DNA from: Flavobacteriaceae bacterium
Lineage (GTDB): Bacteria > Bacteroidota > Bacteroidia > Flavobacteriales > Flavobacteriaceae
Assembly: GCA_018672145.1 (NCBI GenBank)
Contig: JABHGH010000111.1
Coordinates: 1 to 10,553 of the forward strand
Reading direction: 5' to 3'
Length of the DNA: 10,553 nucleotides
Shown: positions 1 to 7,876 of the stretch, one piece after another
How positions within the stretch are numbered: the stretch's first letter is position 1
How the letters are laid out: the number at the start of each line of letters is the position of its first letter
Program-made: the position numbers and the translations under genes
The notes under the pieces: generated by a model
Databases searched by the model: none
What the model saw: only the letters and a program-made list of their open reading frames with translations
Told to the model about the DNA's origin: nothing

Positions 1-1743
1 GCAAAAAGACAAGCCGTGACCAATCCTACAAAAACGATTTCCTCAATTAAACGATTCATGGGAAATAAATTCTCTGAATCCAAAAAAGAAGTCAAGCGAG
101 TGCCTTTCTCAGTTGTAAAAGGAGATAACGACACCCCAAGAGTAGATATTGATGGCCGTTTGTACACACCTCAAGAGCTGTCTGCTATGGTCCTGCAAAA
201 AATGAAAAAAACAGCTGAGGACTACCTCGGTCAAACGGTAACAGATGCTGTAATTACGGTACCTGCGTATTTTAATGATTCACAACGTCAGGCCACTAAA
301 GAAGCTGGTGAAATTTCAGGTCTAAAAGTTCACAGAATTATCAATGAACCAACGGCCGCTGCTTTGGCTTATGGTTTGGATAAGGGAGGAAGTGACAGGA
401 AAATTGCAGTTTATGACCTCGGTGGTGGAACTTTTGATATTTCTGTTTTAGAACTTGGAGACGGTGTTTTTGAGGTTTTATCAACAAATGGAGATACGCA
501 CTTAGGTGGAGATGATTTTGATGAAGTCATTATCGATTGGCTCGCCAATGAGTTTAAATCCGCAGAAGACGTTGATCTTCGTAAAGATCCTATGGCTTTA
601 CAACGTTTAAAAGAAGCGGCTGAAAAAGCAAAAATTGAATTGTCTTCATCTACACAAACAGAAATCAATTTACCTTATGTAACAGCTACGGCTTCAGGTC
701 CTAAGCACTTGGTTCAGACTTTGACTAGAGCTAAGTTTGAACAGTTAGCTGCTGACTTGGTAAAACGTTCAATGACGCCTGTCAAAAATGCACTTTCTGA
801 TGCAAGCCTCTCCACAGGTGATATTGACGAAGTGATTTTGGTAGGAGGTTCAACTCGAATTCCAATAATTCAAGAAGAAGTCGAAAAATTCTTTGGCAAA
901 AAACCATCGAAAGGTGTAAATCCAGATGAAGTTGTTGCTGTAGGTGCTGCCATTCAGGGTGGAGTTTTAACGGGCGATGTCAAAGATGTACTTTTACTTG
1001 ACGTAACTCCTCTCTCACTAGGTATTGAAACAATGGGAGGTGTTTTGACAAAGTTAATTGATGCAAACACTACAATACCGACTAAAAAATCGCAAGTATT
1101 TTCGACTGCTGCGGATAATCAACCATCTGTTGAAATTCATGTTCTTCAAGGAGAGCGCCCAATGTCAGCAGACAATAAAACGATTGGACGTTTTCACCTT
1201 GATGGTATTCCTCCTGCACCCCGTGGTACTCCCCAGATTGAAGTTACTTTTGATATCGATGCCAATGGGTTGATTCAGGTTACAGCGCTTGATAAAGCCA
1301 CAAATAAATCACAGGATATCCGTATTGAAGCTTCTTCAGGACTCACTGAAGAAGAAATCGATAAGATGAAAAAAGAGGCAGAAGCAAATGCAGAAGCTGA
1401 TTTAAAAGCAAAAGAAGAAGTTGACACGCTTAACAGCGCAGATGCTATGATTTTCCAAACAGAGAAGCAATTCAAAGAATTTGGCGATAAACTTTCTGAT
1501 GATAAAAAGAAGCCGATTGAAGATGCTCTAGAGGTACTTAAAAAGGCTTATGAAGCTAAGGATGTAGCAGCTATTGCACCTGCTCTTGAGAGTATTAACG
1601 AAGCTTGGAAGAACGCATCCGAGGAGATGTATAAAGCACAAGCTGAGCAAGGCGGTGCTGCCAACGATGAAAAAGCTGAAGAACAATCTAGCGAAAGCAA
1701 TGACGAGGATGTTCAAGATGTTGACTTCGAGGAAGTTAAATGA
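1..1743 (+). CDS. dnaK: Molecular chaperone DnaK (Hsp70), 5' end cut off by window edge
   Basis: ATP-dependent cytoplasmic Hsp70 chaperone that works with DnaJ and GrpE in protein folding and stress protection. The frame is open from base 1, so the gene enters from the left; a GTG at 16 is internal, because the residues around it (AKRQAVTNP) match the DnaK region near residue 54 of E. coli DnaK. About 53 N-terminal residues, including the first phosphate-binding loop (DLGTTNS), are therefore missing. The rest is intact: NEPTAAALAYGLD (nt 343-381), the phosphate-2 loop DLGGGTFDISV (nt 415-447), the adenosine-motif region VGGSTRIPIIQ (nt 841-873), the interdomain linker and start of the substrate-binding domain DVLLLDVTPLSLG (nt 985-1023), then the helical lid. 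The C-terminus is acidic and ends DVDFEEVK, a typical DnaK tail. A strong terminator follows. Identity is certain; regulation lies outside the window. Confidence 0.98.
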   Translation, partial: AKRQAVTNPTKTISSIKRFMGNKFSESKKEVKRVPFSVVKGDNDTPRVDIDGRLYTPQELSAMVLQKMKKTAEDYLGQTVTDAVITVPAYFNDSQRQATKEAGEISGLKVHRIINEPTAAALAYGLDKGGSDRKIAVYDLGGGTFDISVLELGDGVFEVLSTNGDTHLGGDDFDEVIIDWLANEFKSAEDVDLRKDPMALQRLKEAAEKAKIELSSSTQTEINLPYVTATASGPKHLVQTLTRAKFEQLAADLVKRSMTPVKNALSDASLSTGDIDEVILVGGSTRIPIIQEEVEKFFGKKPSKGVNPDEVVAVGAAIQGGVLTGDVKDVLLLDVTPLSLGIETMGGVLTKLIDANTTIPTKKSQVFSTAADNQPSVEIHVLQGERPMSADNKTIGRFHLDGIPPAPRGTPQIEVTFDIDANGLIQVTALDKATNKSQDIRIEASSGLTEEEIDKMKKEAEANAEADLKAKEEVDTLNSADAMIFQTEKQFKEFGDKLSDDKKKPIEDALEVLKKAYEAKDVAAIAPALESINEAWKNASEEMYKAQAEQGGAANDEKAEEQSSESNDEDVQDVDFEEVK

Positions 1744-1763
1744 TTTTATAATGATTAACTTGC

Positions 1764-1800
1764 AAACGCACCACCCCAAAGTGGTGCGTTTTGTATTTTA
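1764..1800 (+). terminator. Rho-independent-type terminator after dnaK
   Basis: A perfect 11-bp stem (aaacgcaccac at 1764-1774 pairing with gtggtgcgttt at 1781-1791) closes a 6-base loop (cccaaa) and is followed by a T-rich tail (tgtatttta). It starts 20 bases after the dnaK stop and ends 9 bases before the next start codon, so it separates dnaK transcription from the menaquinone genes. The tail contains a G and two As, so termination may be less than complete. This is read directly from the sequence. Confidence 0.88.
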
Positions 1801-1809
1801 GCACTACCT

Positions 1810-2229
1810 ATGGATAAATCTGAACTACTTGCTAAAATAAATGAGAGAAATGAAGGGACACTTATGCAAACCCTTCATATTGAATTCATTGAAATTGGAG
1901 ATGATTATTTAGTGGCATCAATGCCCGTCAATGAAACAGTTTTGCAGCCTGATGGTGTTTTACACGGAGGCGCAACAGCGGCTCTTGCAGAGACCGTTGG
2001 AAGTTCAGCCGCTGCTATCTTTTGCCTTCCTGAAAATCACATGCTACGCGGAATTGACGTCTCTGCTAAGCACGTTCGTGGAGTTAGATCAGGAATTGTT
2101 TTTGCAAAAGCAATAGCCACTCATAGGGGTAAAACGATGCAGGTTTGGTCGATTGAAATCACGGATGATCAAAATCGATTGATTTCTAGTTGTTCACTAA
2201 CCACACTTATCCTTCCGAACAAAAAGTAG
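1810..2229 (+). CDS. menI: Hotdog-fold thioesterase, probable DHNA-CoA hydrolase (MenI/YdiI type)
   Basis: A 139-residue PaaI/YdiI-like hotdog thioesterase, predicted to hydrolyse 1,4-dihydroxy-2-naphthoyl-CoA to DHNA, the step between MenB and MenA. It aligns nearly end to end with E. coli YdiI. The active-site residues are in register with a constant shift of two: Gln46 and His52 in QPDGVLHGG, and the general base Glu61 in LAETVGS (YdiI Gln48, His54, Glu63). Further matches are KHVRGVRSG and the QVWSIEI and SSCSLTT strands near the C-terminus. The ATG at 1810 fits the family length; a second ATG at 1864 would remove the first strand. It opens the men gene run directly after the dnaK terminator, and menF begins at or before its stop. 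A generic PaaI-family thioesterase remains possible, but the alignment and the neighbours both favour MenI. No Shine-Dalgarno sequence is visible. Confidence 0.85.
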   Translation: MDKSELLAKINERNEGTLMQTLHIEFIEIGDDYLVASMPVNETVLQPDGVLHGGATAALAETVGSSAAAIFCLPENHMLRGIDVSAKHVRGVRSGIVFAKAIATHRGKTMQVWSIEITDDQNRLISSCSLTTLILPNKK

Positions 2230-2231
2230 TT

Positions 2232-3260
2232 TTGACTTCTTTACATTTTTTTGACGCTATTAACCGCCACTATCAAAATGGGTTGCCTTTTGTCGCTTTT
2301 AGAAACCCTAGTGAGACAAAAATCACAGCTTTTTTACAAGCCAAGCACACAGAAAAAAAAGATTCATATTTTTTGATTTCTCCTTTTTCTTCGGAAAATC
2401 AGCCCTCAAGGATTTATGGTGATCAAATTCTTACTTCGGAATATACTTCAGAAGTAACCAATGTTGATCATGTAACAATAGAATGGGACAAGATCACAGA
2501 TTGTCGTCAGGAGCATATACAACTGATTTCCAGTACTATTGATACAATAGCAAAGACAAACCTTAAGAAAGTTGTTTTAGCAACCGCTTTAGAATGGAAT
2601 GGCGTGACTAAAGATTTTTTAGCATATTTTAAAACAATACTTTCCCTTTATCCTAACACCTTTAATTACGTTCTTTTTCATCCCGAGTGCGGAATTTGGA
2701 TGGGTGCTACTCCTGAATGCTTGTTTACTATGAAGGGTTCTTCTGTCTCGACAATGGCTTTGGCAGGAACTAGAGTATCAGGTTCTAGTCGTTGGGGAAA
2801 AAAAGAGTTAGAGGAACAAAATTTTGTTGTCAGTGATATTACAAATACTTTGCTTGATTTTTCTGACAAAAATTCATTGACACTTTCAGAAGTAGAGACT
2901 GTTCAGGCTGGACATTTGGAACACTTGAGAACAACTATTAAAGCACAAGTGACTTCTTCTCCTTTTCAGTTGGCAAAAGCATTACACCCGACCCCAGCTG
3001 TGGGAGGAGTTCCAAAAAATAGTGCCGTCAAATTTATTCTGAAAAACGAAAGTATTGATCGCTCTTTATATTCTGGTTTTTTGGGGATCGTATCACCTAA
3101 TGAGACAAATTTTTATGTAAATCTTCGATGTATGGAAATTTTAGATAATAAAGCCAAAGTATATGTTGGTGGAGGAATCACTGAAAAAAGTAGTGCAGTC
3201 AAAGAATGGGAAGAAGTTTTGCAGAAAGCAAATACGATGGCTAAGGTTTTGGTCAGTTAG
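2232..3260 (+). CDS. menF: Isochorismate synthase (chorismate-binding enzyme)
   Basis: Converts chorismate to isochorismate, the entry step of menaquinone synthesis. Residues are counted from the TTG at 2232 (342 aa). The chorismate-binding fold is clear: GATPE (158-162), ALAGTR (176-181), HPTPAVGG (252-259), RSLYSGFLG (277-285), YVNLRCMEI (295-303) and VGGGIT (312-317), with acidic metal-site candidates Glu162, Glu318 and Glu325. Lys113 in KKVVLA matches the water-activating lysine of isochorismate and salicylate synthases, arguing against anthranilate or aminodeoxychorismate synthase. It is shorter than E. coli MenF (431) or EntC (391), mainly at the N-terminus. No in-frame ATG lies near the 5' end. 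TTG at 2232 is two bases past the menI stop and just ahead of the conserved LHFFDAI segment; TTG at 2190 would add 14 residues and overlap menI by 40 bases. An EntC-like siderophore role is possible in principle, but menD follows directly. Confidence 0.93.
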   Translation: MTSLHFFDAINRHYQNGLPFVAFRNPSETKITAFLQAKHTEKKDSYFLISPFSSENQPSRIYGDQILTSEYTSEVTNVDHVTIEWDKITDCRQEHIQLISSTIDTIAKTNLKKVVLATALEWNGVTKDFLAYFKTILSLYPNTFNYVLFHPECGIWMGATPECLFTMKGSSVSTMALAGTRVSGSSRWGKKELEEQNFVVSDITNTLLDFSDKNSLTLSEVETVQAGHLEHLRTTIKAQVTSSPFQLAKALHPTPAVGGVPKNSAVKFILKNESIDRSLYSGFLGIVSPNETNFYVNLRCMEILDNKAKVYVGGGITEKSSAVKEWEEVLQKANTMAKVLVS

Positions 3261-3276
3261 CAAGCTTATCATTTTG

Positions 3277-3284
3277 TACATTTG
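3277..3284 (+). promoter_or_regulatory. Possible promoter -7 element before menD (weak)
   Basis: TACATTTG matches the Bacteroidota -7 consensus TAnnTTTG exactly and lies in the 32-base gap between menF and menD. The nearest upstream TTG (3249-3251) is 25 bases away, just outside the usual 17-23 range, so there is no good -33 partner. If active, transcription would start almost at the menD ATG (3293) and give a nearly leaderless mRNA. An 8-base motif with six fixed positions can occur by chance in A+T-rich DNA, so this is only a candidate. Confidence 0.25.
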
Positions 3285-3292
3285 CTACCGCT

Positions 3293-5065
3293 ATGAACCT
3301 TTCAAAAATCCCCGTTGTACGACATGTAGCCCAGCAAATTCTCAATTTTGAGATAAAACACATTGTGATTTGTCCAGGTTCACGTAATGCTCCTCTGACC
3401 TTAAGTTTAACAACCCACCCAGAATTTTCTACATACAGTGTAGTGGATGAACGATCTGCTGGATTTTTTGGCTTAGGGCTTTCTCAACAACTCAACGAAC
3501 CAGTCGTGCTTTTATGCACTTCTGGATCTGCATTATTAAATTTTTATCCAGCTGTAGCTGAAGCATTTTATAGTCGGATTCCACTGCTTGTTATTAGTGC
3601 TGACAGACCAACATATCAAATTGATATCGGAAATGGTCAAACGATACGTCAGAATAATGTTTTTTCAAATCACATTGTTTTTCAAACATCTTTGCATCAA
3701 GACGTTATTCACCAAACAACGTCAATTTTGGAGAGTAATACTCAAGATTTATTGCCAAGTAATCCTACAAAGTCTCAAATTGAGGATTATCAAGAGAAAG
3801 TGGACCATAGTAATGAGCAAAAACTTACGGAAGCATTACACAATTTAATTTCAAAAAAAGGACCTGTACACATTAACATCCCTATTGAGGAACCTTTGTA
3901 TGAATTTCAAGAGATTCAAAATTTGATTGCCCGTAAAAAGAAAGTTAAGCTTCATTCGGAATCAACAGATTTTTCACCTTTTGTGAAATCATGGAACGAA
4001 GCTAATAAGATTATTATTCTAGTTGGTACTTTGCCCCCCAATAAAATGTCTGAGAAAACAATTTCGTTTTTGTCAAATGATACTAGAGTTGCGGTATTAC
4101 ATGAAATCTCATCAAACATCCATGATAATCATTTTATCTCTCATATAGATCGTCTCATCATTCCAATAGAGAAGCAAACAGATTGTCAGGAAATATTTGA
4201 ATCACTCTCCCCAGAGTTACTGATAAGTATTGGTGGAATGGTGGTTTCAAAAAAAATTAAAACCATGTTAAGGAAGTACCCTCCAAAAGAACATATTCAC
4301 ATCGGGGAGGAAGTGCCTTATGACACTTATTACTTGGGAGTTAAGCATCTGAATACTGACATCAATGATTTTTTTGACAAAGTCAAACCTCCCTCAGAAA
4401 ATATATACACTTTTCAAAAGGATTGGAATTTTCTTTCTCAAAAAAGAGAAGTTGCTCATCAAAAATTTGTAAAAAAAGTTCCGTATAGTGACTTTTCTGT
4501 TTTTGGTAATTTGATTAAATCCATCCCTAGAAATTTGACTATCCAATGGGCCAATAGCTCTCCTATACGCTACGCGCAACTATTTGAAAAACCTTTGGAT
4601 AGCGAATCGTTTTGCAATCGAGGAACGAGTGGAATTGAAGGGAGCATTTCTACAGCAGTAGGTGCAGCAGTAGTCACTGAAAGACAAACGTTGATGATCA
4701 CTGGAGATTTGAGTTTTTTTTATGATGCTAATGCGTTGTGGAATAGCCACCTACCAAAGAGCTTTCGATTGATCGTTATTAATAATGGTGGAGGAGGAAT
4801 ATTTCGAATTTTACCTAAGGCGAAAGAATCCCCTGGTTTTGAAACTTTTTTTGAAACCAAGCATAAGCGGACTGCAAAACAAATGGCAAAACAATATGGT
4901 TTAAGCTACAAAAGTGTTCGAGGACGCATTGGATTGCAGTGGGCTTTGCGTCGTTTTTTTTCAGCTTCAAATCGTCCTAAACTTTTAGAAATACACACTC
5001 CCTCAAATAAAAATGATGAAGTTTTAATGTCATATTTTTCATTTTTGAGTAAACATTCATATTAA
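3293..5065 (+). CDS. menD: SEPHCHC synthase (2-oxoglutarate decarboxylase/synthase, ThDP-dependent)
   Basis: Thiamine-diphosphate enzyme that decarboxylates 2-oxoglutarate and adds the succinyl unit to isochorismate, giving SEPHCHC. The N-terminal PYR domain has the substrate-contact motif CPGSRNAPL (Arg31) and the catalytic glutamate in VDERSAGFF (Glu53, E. coli Glu55), followed by LLCTSGSALLNFYPAV and ISADRP. The C-terminal PP domain carries the ThDP/Mg motif GDLSFFYDANAL (471-482) ending in NN (497-498), then GGGGIFRILP. At 590 residues it is longer than E. coli MenD (556); much of the excess is an apparent insertion of roughly 25-30 polar residues around positions 140-175, before the conserved KKGPVHINIP. 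The ATG at 3293 is the only sensible start, 32 bases after menF. A promoter-like element lies in that gap, but an operon with menF is equally likely. Identity is firm. Confidence 0.96.
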   Translation: MNLSKIPVVRHVAQQILNFEIKHIVICPGSRNAPLTLSLTTHPEFSTYSVVDERSAGFFGLGLSQQLNEPVVLLCTSGSALLNFYPAVAEAFYSRIPLLVISADRPTYQIDIGNGQTIRQNNVFSNHIVFQTSLHQDVIHQTTSILESNTQDLLPSNPTKSQIEDYQEKVDHSNEQKLTEALHNLISKKGPVHINIPIEEPLYEFQEIQNLIARKKKVKLHSESTDFSPFVKSWNEANKIIILVGTLPPNKMSEKTISFLSNDTRVAVLHEISSNIHDNHFISHIDRLIIPIEKQTDCQEIFESLSPELLISIGGMVVSKKIKTMLRKYPPKEHIHIGEEVPYDTYYLGVKHLNTDINDFFDKVKPPSENIYTFQKDWNFLSQKREVAHQKFVKKVPYSDFSVFGNLIKSIPRNLTIQWANSSPIRYAQLFEKPLDSESFCNRGTSGIEGSISTAVGAAVVTERQTLMITGDLSFFYDANALWNSHLPKSFRLIVINNGGGGIFRILPKAKESPGFETFFETKHKRTAKQMAKQYGLSYKSVRGRIGLQWALRRFFSASNRPKLLEIHTPSNKNDEVLMSYFSFLSKHSY

Positions 5066-5077
5066 GTAGTAATTTTG
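5045..5077 (+). promoter_or_regulatory. Probable Bacteroidota-type promoter for menB
   Basis: TTG at 5045-5047 (within TTTTTG) and TAATTTTG at 5070-5077 are separated by 22 bases. This fits the flavobacterial promoter consensus TTG-N(17-23)-TAnnTTTG at every fixed position. The -33 element sits within the end of menD and the -7 element just after its stop. Transcription would begin around 5082-5085, a few bases ahead of the menB ATG (5090), giving a very short A-rich leader. This would let menB and the genes after it be transcribed separately from menI-menF-menD. The match is seen in the sequence; activity is inferred. Confidence 0.55.
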
Positions 5078-5089
5078 TAAAAAAAGAAT

Positions 5090-5908
5090 ATGAAGCCAGT
5101 TTGGGAATCATTAGGAAAATATTCCGATATACTGTTCGAATTGTACAATGGAGTCGCAAAGATTACGATCAATCGTCCAGAGGTTTACAATGCATTTCGA
5201 CCAGAGACAAACAATCAAATGCTAGAAGCCATTGAAGTTTGTCGTGAGCGCGACGATATAGATATTGTGCTATTTACAGGAACTGGCGATAAGGCATTTT
5301 GTAGTGGAGGTGATCAAAACGTAAAGGGAATAGGAGGCTATATTGGTGACGATGGAGTTCCTCGTCTTAATGTTCTTGATTTACATAAACGTATCAGAGA
5401 ATTGCCAAAACCTGTTATTGCTATGGTGAATGGTTATGCTATTGGTGGTGGTCATGTTTTGCATGTGGTTTGCGATATGACTATTGCTAGTGAAAATGCA
5501 ATTTTTGGACAAACTGGCCCAAAGGTAGGTAGTTTTGACGGCGGATTTGGTTCATCCTATTTAGCGCGACATGTTGGTCAGAAAAAAGCCCGTGAAATAT
5601 GGTTTTTATGCAAGCAGTACAGCGCACAAGAAGCTCTTGAAATGGGCCTTATAAACAGAGTAGTTCCTTTTGATGAATTAGAGTCTGCCACTTTAGAGTG
5701 GTGTGAGTTGATGCAGCAGCGAAGTCCACTGGCTTTACGAATGATCAAACGTAGTTTGAATGCCGAACTTGACGGTCAGCATGGCTTAATGCAACTTGCT
5801 GGTGACGCAACACTGCTGTATTATCTAACAGAAGAAGCGCAAGAAGGTAAAAATGCTTTTTTAGAGAAACGTAAGCCAGACTTTGCTAAGTATCCAAAAT
5901 TTCCATAA
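5090..5908 (+). CDS. menB: 1,4-dihydroxy-2-naphthoyl-CoA synthase
   Basis: Crotonase-fold enzyme that cyclises o-succinylbenzoyl-CoA to DHNA-CoA. At 272 residues it is close to E. coli MenB (285) and similar throughout. It shows the CoA/oxyanion segment FCSGGDQ (70-76), the second oxyanion loop NGYAIGGGH (114-122), the MenB block FGQTGPKVGSFDGG (139-152) with Asp150 matching the catalytic Asp163 of E. coli, QKKAREIWFL (164-173), and a C-terminal LLYYLTEEAQEG with the active-site tyrosine. Gln141, Gly143 and Trp171 correspond to E. coli Gln154, Gly156 and Trp184, the bicarbonate-binding site of type I MenB; type II enzymes have Asp in place of that glycine. Bicarbonate dependence is therefore predicted. 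The ATG at 5090 follows an A-rich stretch and lies 24 bases after the menD stop, downstream of a good promoter match. Confidence 0.97.
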   Translation: MKPVWESLGKYSDILFELYNGVAKITINRPEVYNAFRPETNNQMLEAIEVCRERDDIDIVLFTGTGDKAFCSGGDQNVKGIGGYIGDDGVPRLNVLDLHKRIRELPKPVIAMVNGYAIGGGHVLHVVCDMTIASENAIFGQTGPKVGSFDGGFGSSYLARHVGQKKAREIWFLCKQYSAQEALEMGLINRVVPFDELESATLEWCELMQQRSPLALRMIKRSLNAELDGQHGLMQLAGDATLLYYLTEEAQEGKNAFLEKRKPDFAKYPKFP

Positions 5909-5921
5909 TTAATAACGTCTT

Positions 5922-6830
5922 TTGCAAAACCTGTCTCTTTTAACATGGATTAAAGCCGCCCGATTACGAACAATTCCATTGTCAATTTCTGGGATATTAG
6001 TCGGTTCTGCAAGCGCCTATGCAAGCCAAAGTTTTGACTCAACAACTTTTGTTCTCACTCTTTTGACAACAATCAGTTACCAACTGCTTTCCAATTTTGC
6101 CAATGATTATGGCGATGGGGTAAAAGGCACTGATAATAGTGCTCGCCTTGGCCCAAGACGAATATTACAAACTGATCATATTTCTAAAAATAAACTACGT
6201 ACTGTCGTTGTCCTTCTCTCAATAGTTGCTTTTACATTTACAGTTTCACACGTATATGTTGCTTTTGGTTTTAGCACAACTGCTTTGTCATTTCTTGGGT
6301 TAGGGTTTGCGGCTATTTTGGCTGCAATTCTTTACACTGTTGGCTCAAATGCCTATGGTTACAAAGGATTGGGTGATGCGTTTGTTTTTTTGTTTTTCGG
6401 ATTGGTAAGCGTTCTAGGAAGTAATTATCTGTACTGCTTAGATTTTGATTTTAGTTTGCTTCTTCCTGGGTCAGCAATTGGATTATTGTCAGTTGCAGTT
6501 CTTAACCTTAACAATATGCGTGACCATGACAATGATAAACTTTCTGGAAAGCAAACCTTGGCTGTTCGCATGGGTAAACAAATAGCAAATCGTTACCATT
6601 TTTTCCTACTTTTAACTCCAGTTCTTTTAACGTTATTTTATGGTTGGCTGAGTCAGTCAACACTATTTTATTTGTTAGCAACTCTTATGTTTTTGCCAGT
6701 ACGTTTTCATCTCAAAAGAGTGTTTTACCGAGCCACCGAAAAATCGCTCGATCCTGAATTGAAAAAAGTTGCATTATTCACCTTTTTGTATGCAATTTTA
6801 TTTAGTGTGTTATTAATACTTGGTTATTAA
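5922..6830 (+). CDS. menA: 1,4-dihydroxy-2-naphthoate polyprenyltransferase
   Basis: Integral membrane prenyltransferase of the UbiA superfamily that joins a polyprenyl chain to DHNA with loss of CO2, giving demethylmenaquinone. The 302-residue protein is very hydrophobic, with about eight or nine predicted helices. It has both aspartate-rich prenyl-diphosphate/Mg motifs: NFANDYGDGVKGTD (58-71) and NMRDHDNDKLSGKQTLAVRMG (starting at 198; Asp201 and Asp205). The N-terminal WIKAARLRTIPLSISGILVG is typical of MenA. The start is TTG at 5922. An in-frame stop at 5913-5915 limits the reading frame and there is no ATG before the conserved TWIKAARLRT, so TTG is the best available start, 13 bases after menB. 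The stop codon shares one base with the menC ATG (TAATG), indicating translational coupling. Confidence 0.95.
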   Translation: MQNLSLLTWIKAARLRTIPLSISGILVGSASAYASQSFDSTTFVLTLLTTISYQLLSNFANDYGDGVKGTDNSARLGPRRILQTDHISKNKLRTVVVLLSIVAFTFTVSHVYVAFGFSTTALSFLGLGFAAILAAILYTVGSNAYGYKGLGDAFVFLFFGLVSVLGSNYLYCLDFDFSLLLPGSAIGLLSVAVLNLNNMRDHDNDKLSGKQTLAVRMGKQIANRYHFFLLLTPVLLTLFYGWLSQSTLFYLLATLMFLPVRFHLKRVFYRATEKSLDPELKKVALFTFLYAILFSVLLILGY

Positions 6831-7876
6831 TGGAGTTTACTTGGAAAAAAAAACGATTGAATTTTAAGACCCCTAGTGGAACCTCACGTGGTGTTCTTCG
6901 TCACAAAGACAGTTGGATAATACAACTTAAACACCGAGGTAAAGTAGGCGTCGGTGAATGCAGTCTTATTGAAGGACTAAGTCCTGAGTCCCCTTCACTA
7001 GTTGAAGGGTTTTTAGAAGAAATCCCCCTTCATTTGGCTAAGGGTGAAGAATTTTTGTATCAGAAATATGCTGAGTCTCCGGCCATGCAATTTGCGATTG
7101 AAATGGCATTTTCAGGAATTCGATCTTCTCATCCTTTACTACATTTTGACACCGCTTTCGTTTCACAAAAAGAGCTGTTGTCAATCAATGGTCTAATATG
7201 GATGAGCAGCGTAGAAAGTATGTTCGCCCAACTCGATGAAAAAATCAACTTAGGATTCCGTTGCATTAAAATTAAAGTTGGCGCGATTGATTTTGCATCC
7301 GAATGTTCTTTACTCAATGCTATTCGAAAACGCTATCACAAGAATGACATTGAGATTCGTCTCGATGCAAACGGTGCTTTTGAGCCTCAAAATGCATTGA
7401 AGGTTTTATCTAAGCTTTCAAAGTATCATATCCATTCCATTGAACAGCCAATTGCAACTAGGAACTGGATAGCCATGAAGAAACTATGTGAAAACACTCC
7501 AATTCCAATTGCTTTAGATGAAGAATTGATTGGTCTAACTTCCGATGACATAAAGCACGAAATGTTGTCGTTGATCCAACCACAATATATCATTCTTAAA
7601 CCAAGTTTGATTGGGGGATGGCGAGGTGCTGACCAATGGATCAATCAAGCTGAAAAGCATTCTATTGGCTGGTGGGCAACTAGTGCCTTGGAAAGCAACA
7701 TTGGGTTGAATGCTATTGCACAATGGGTAAGTACAAAAAAGACATCTATGCATCAAGGGCTAGGCACTGGTGAGCTTTTTACCAATAATATTGATTCTCC
7801 TTTGTATCTTGAGGGTCATTATTTGGGTTTTGACCAAAATAAACTATCAAAATTTAATGTGAACGTATGTTTATAG
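6830..7876 (+). CDS. menC: o-Succinylbenzoate synthase
   Basis: Enolase-superfamily dehydratase converting SHCHC to o-succinylbenzoate. The barrel active site is complete: the K-x-K pair Lys147/Lys149 in IKIKVG, the three Mg ligands Asp179 (RLDANGAF), Glu205 (SIEQPI) and Asp230 (ALDEEL), and the opposite-side lysine Lys257 in ILKPSLIGG. SALESNIGLNAIAQW (285-299) is the usual C-terminal barrel block. Its 348 residues compare with about 320 in E. coli. The superfamily also includes dipeptide epimerases and N-acylamino-acid racemases, but the position between menA and menE makes OSB synthase the clear choice. The ATG at 6830 overlaps the menA stop by one base. The 3' end overlaps the start of the protease gene by 10 bases. 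Confidence 0.94.
   Translation: MEFTWKKKRLNFKTPSGTSRGVLRHKDSWIIQLKHRGKVGVGECSLIEGLSPESPSLVEGFLEEIPLHLAKGEEFLYQKYAESPAMQFAIEMAFSGIRSSHPLLHFDTAFVSQKELLSINGLIWMSSVESMFAQLDEKINLGFRCIKIKVGAIDFASECSLLNAIRKRYHKNDIEIRLDANGAFEPQNALKVLSKLSKYHIHSIEQPIATRNWIAMKKLCENTPIPIALDEELIGLTSDDIKHEMLSLIQPQYIILKPSLIGGWRGADQWINQAEKHSIGWWATSALESNIGLNAIAQWVSTKKTSMHQGLGTGELFTNNIDSPLYLEGHYLGFDQNKLSKFNVNVCL

Noticed and set aside
411..1779. Minus-strand open frames opposite dnaK (411-668, 1275-1475, 1528-1779) and plus-strand alternate frames (1058-1273, 1574-1801)
   Set aside because: They lie wholly or almost wholly inside a certain gene, have low-complexity Ser/Phe-rich or Leu/Lys-rich translations, and show no recognisable family.
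1794..1801. TATTTTAG before menI as a promoter -7 element
   Set aside because: It matches five of six fixed positions of TAnnTTTG, but no TTG occurs 17-23 bases upstream and the site overlaps the tail of the dnaK terminator. The real men promoter may be here, but the sequence does not show it convincingly.
2190..2231. Longer menF start at TTG 2190
   Set aside because: It would overlap menI by 40 bases and add 14 residues (FTNHTYPSEQKVV) with no family similarity that I recognise. TTG 2232 sits two bases after the menI stop and just before the conserved segment. The longer form cannot be fully excluded.
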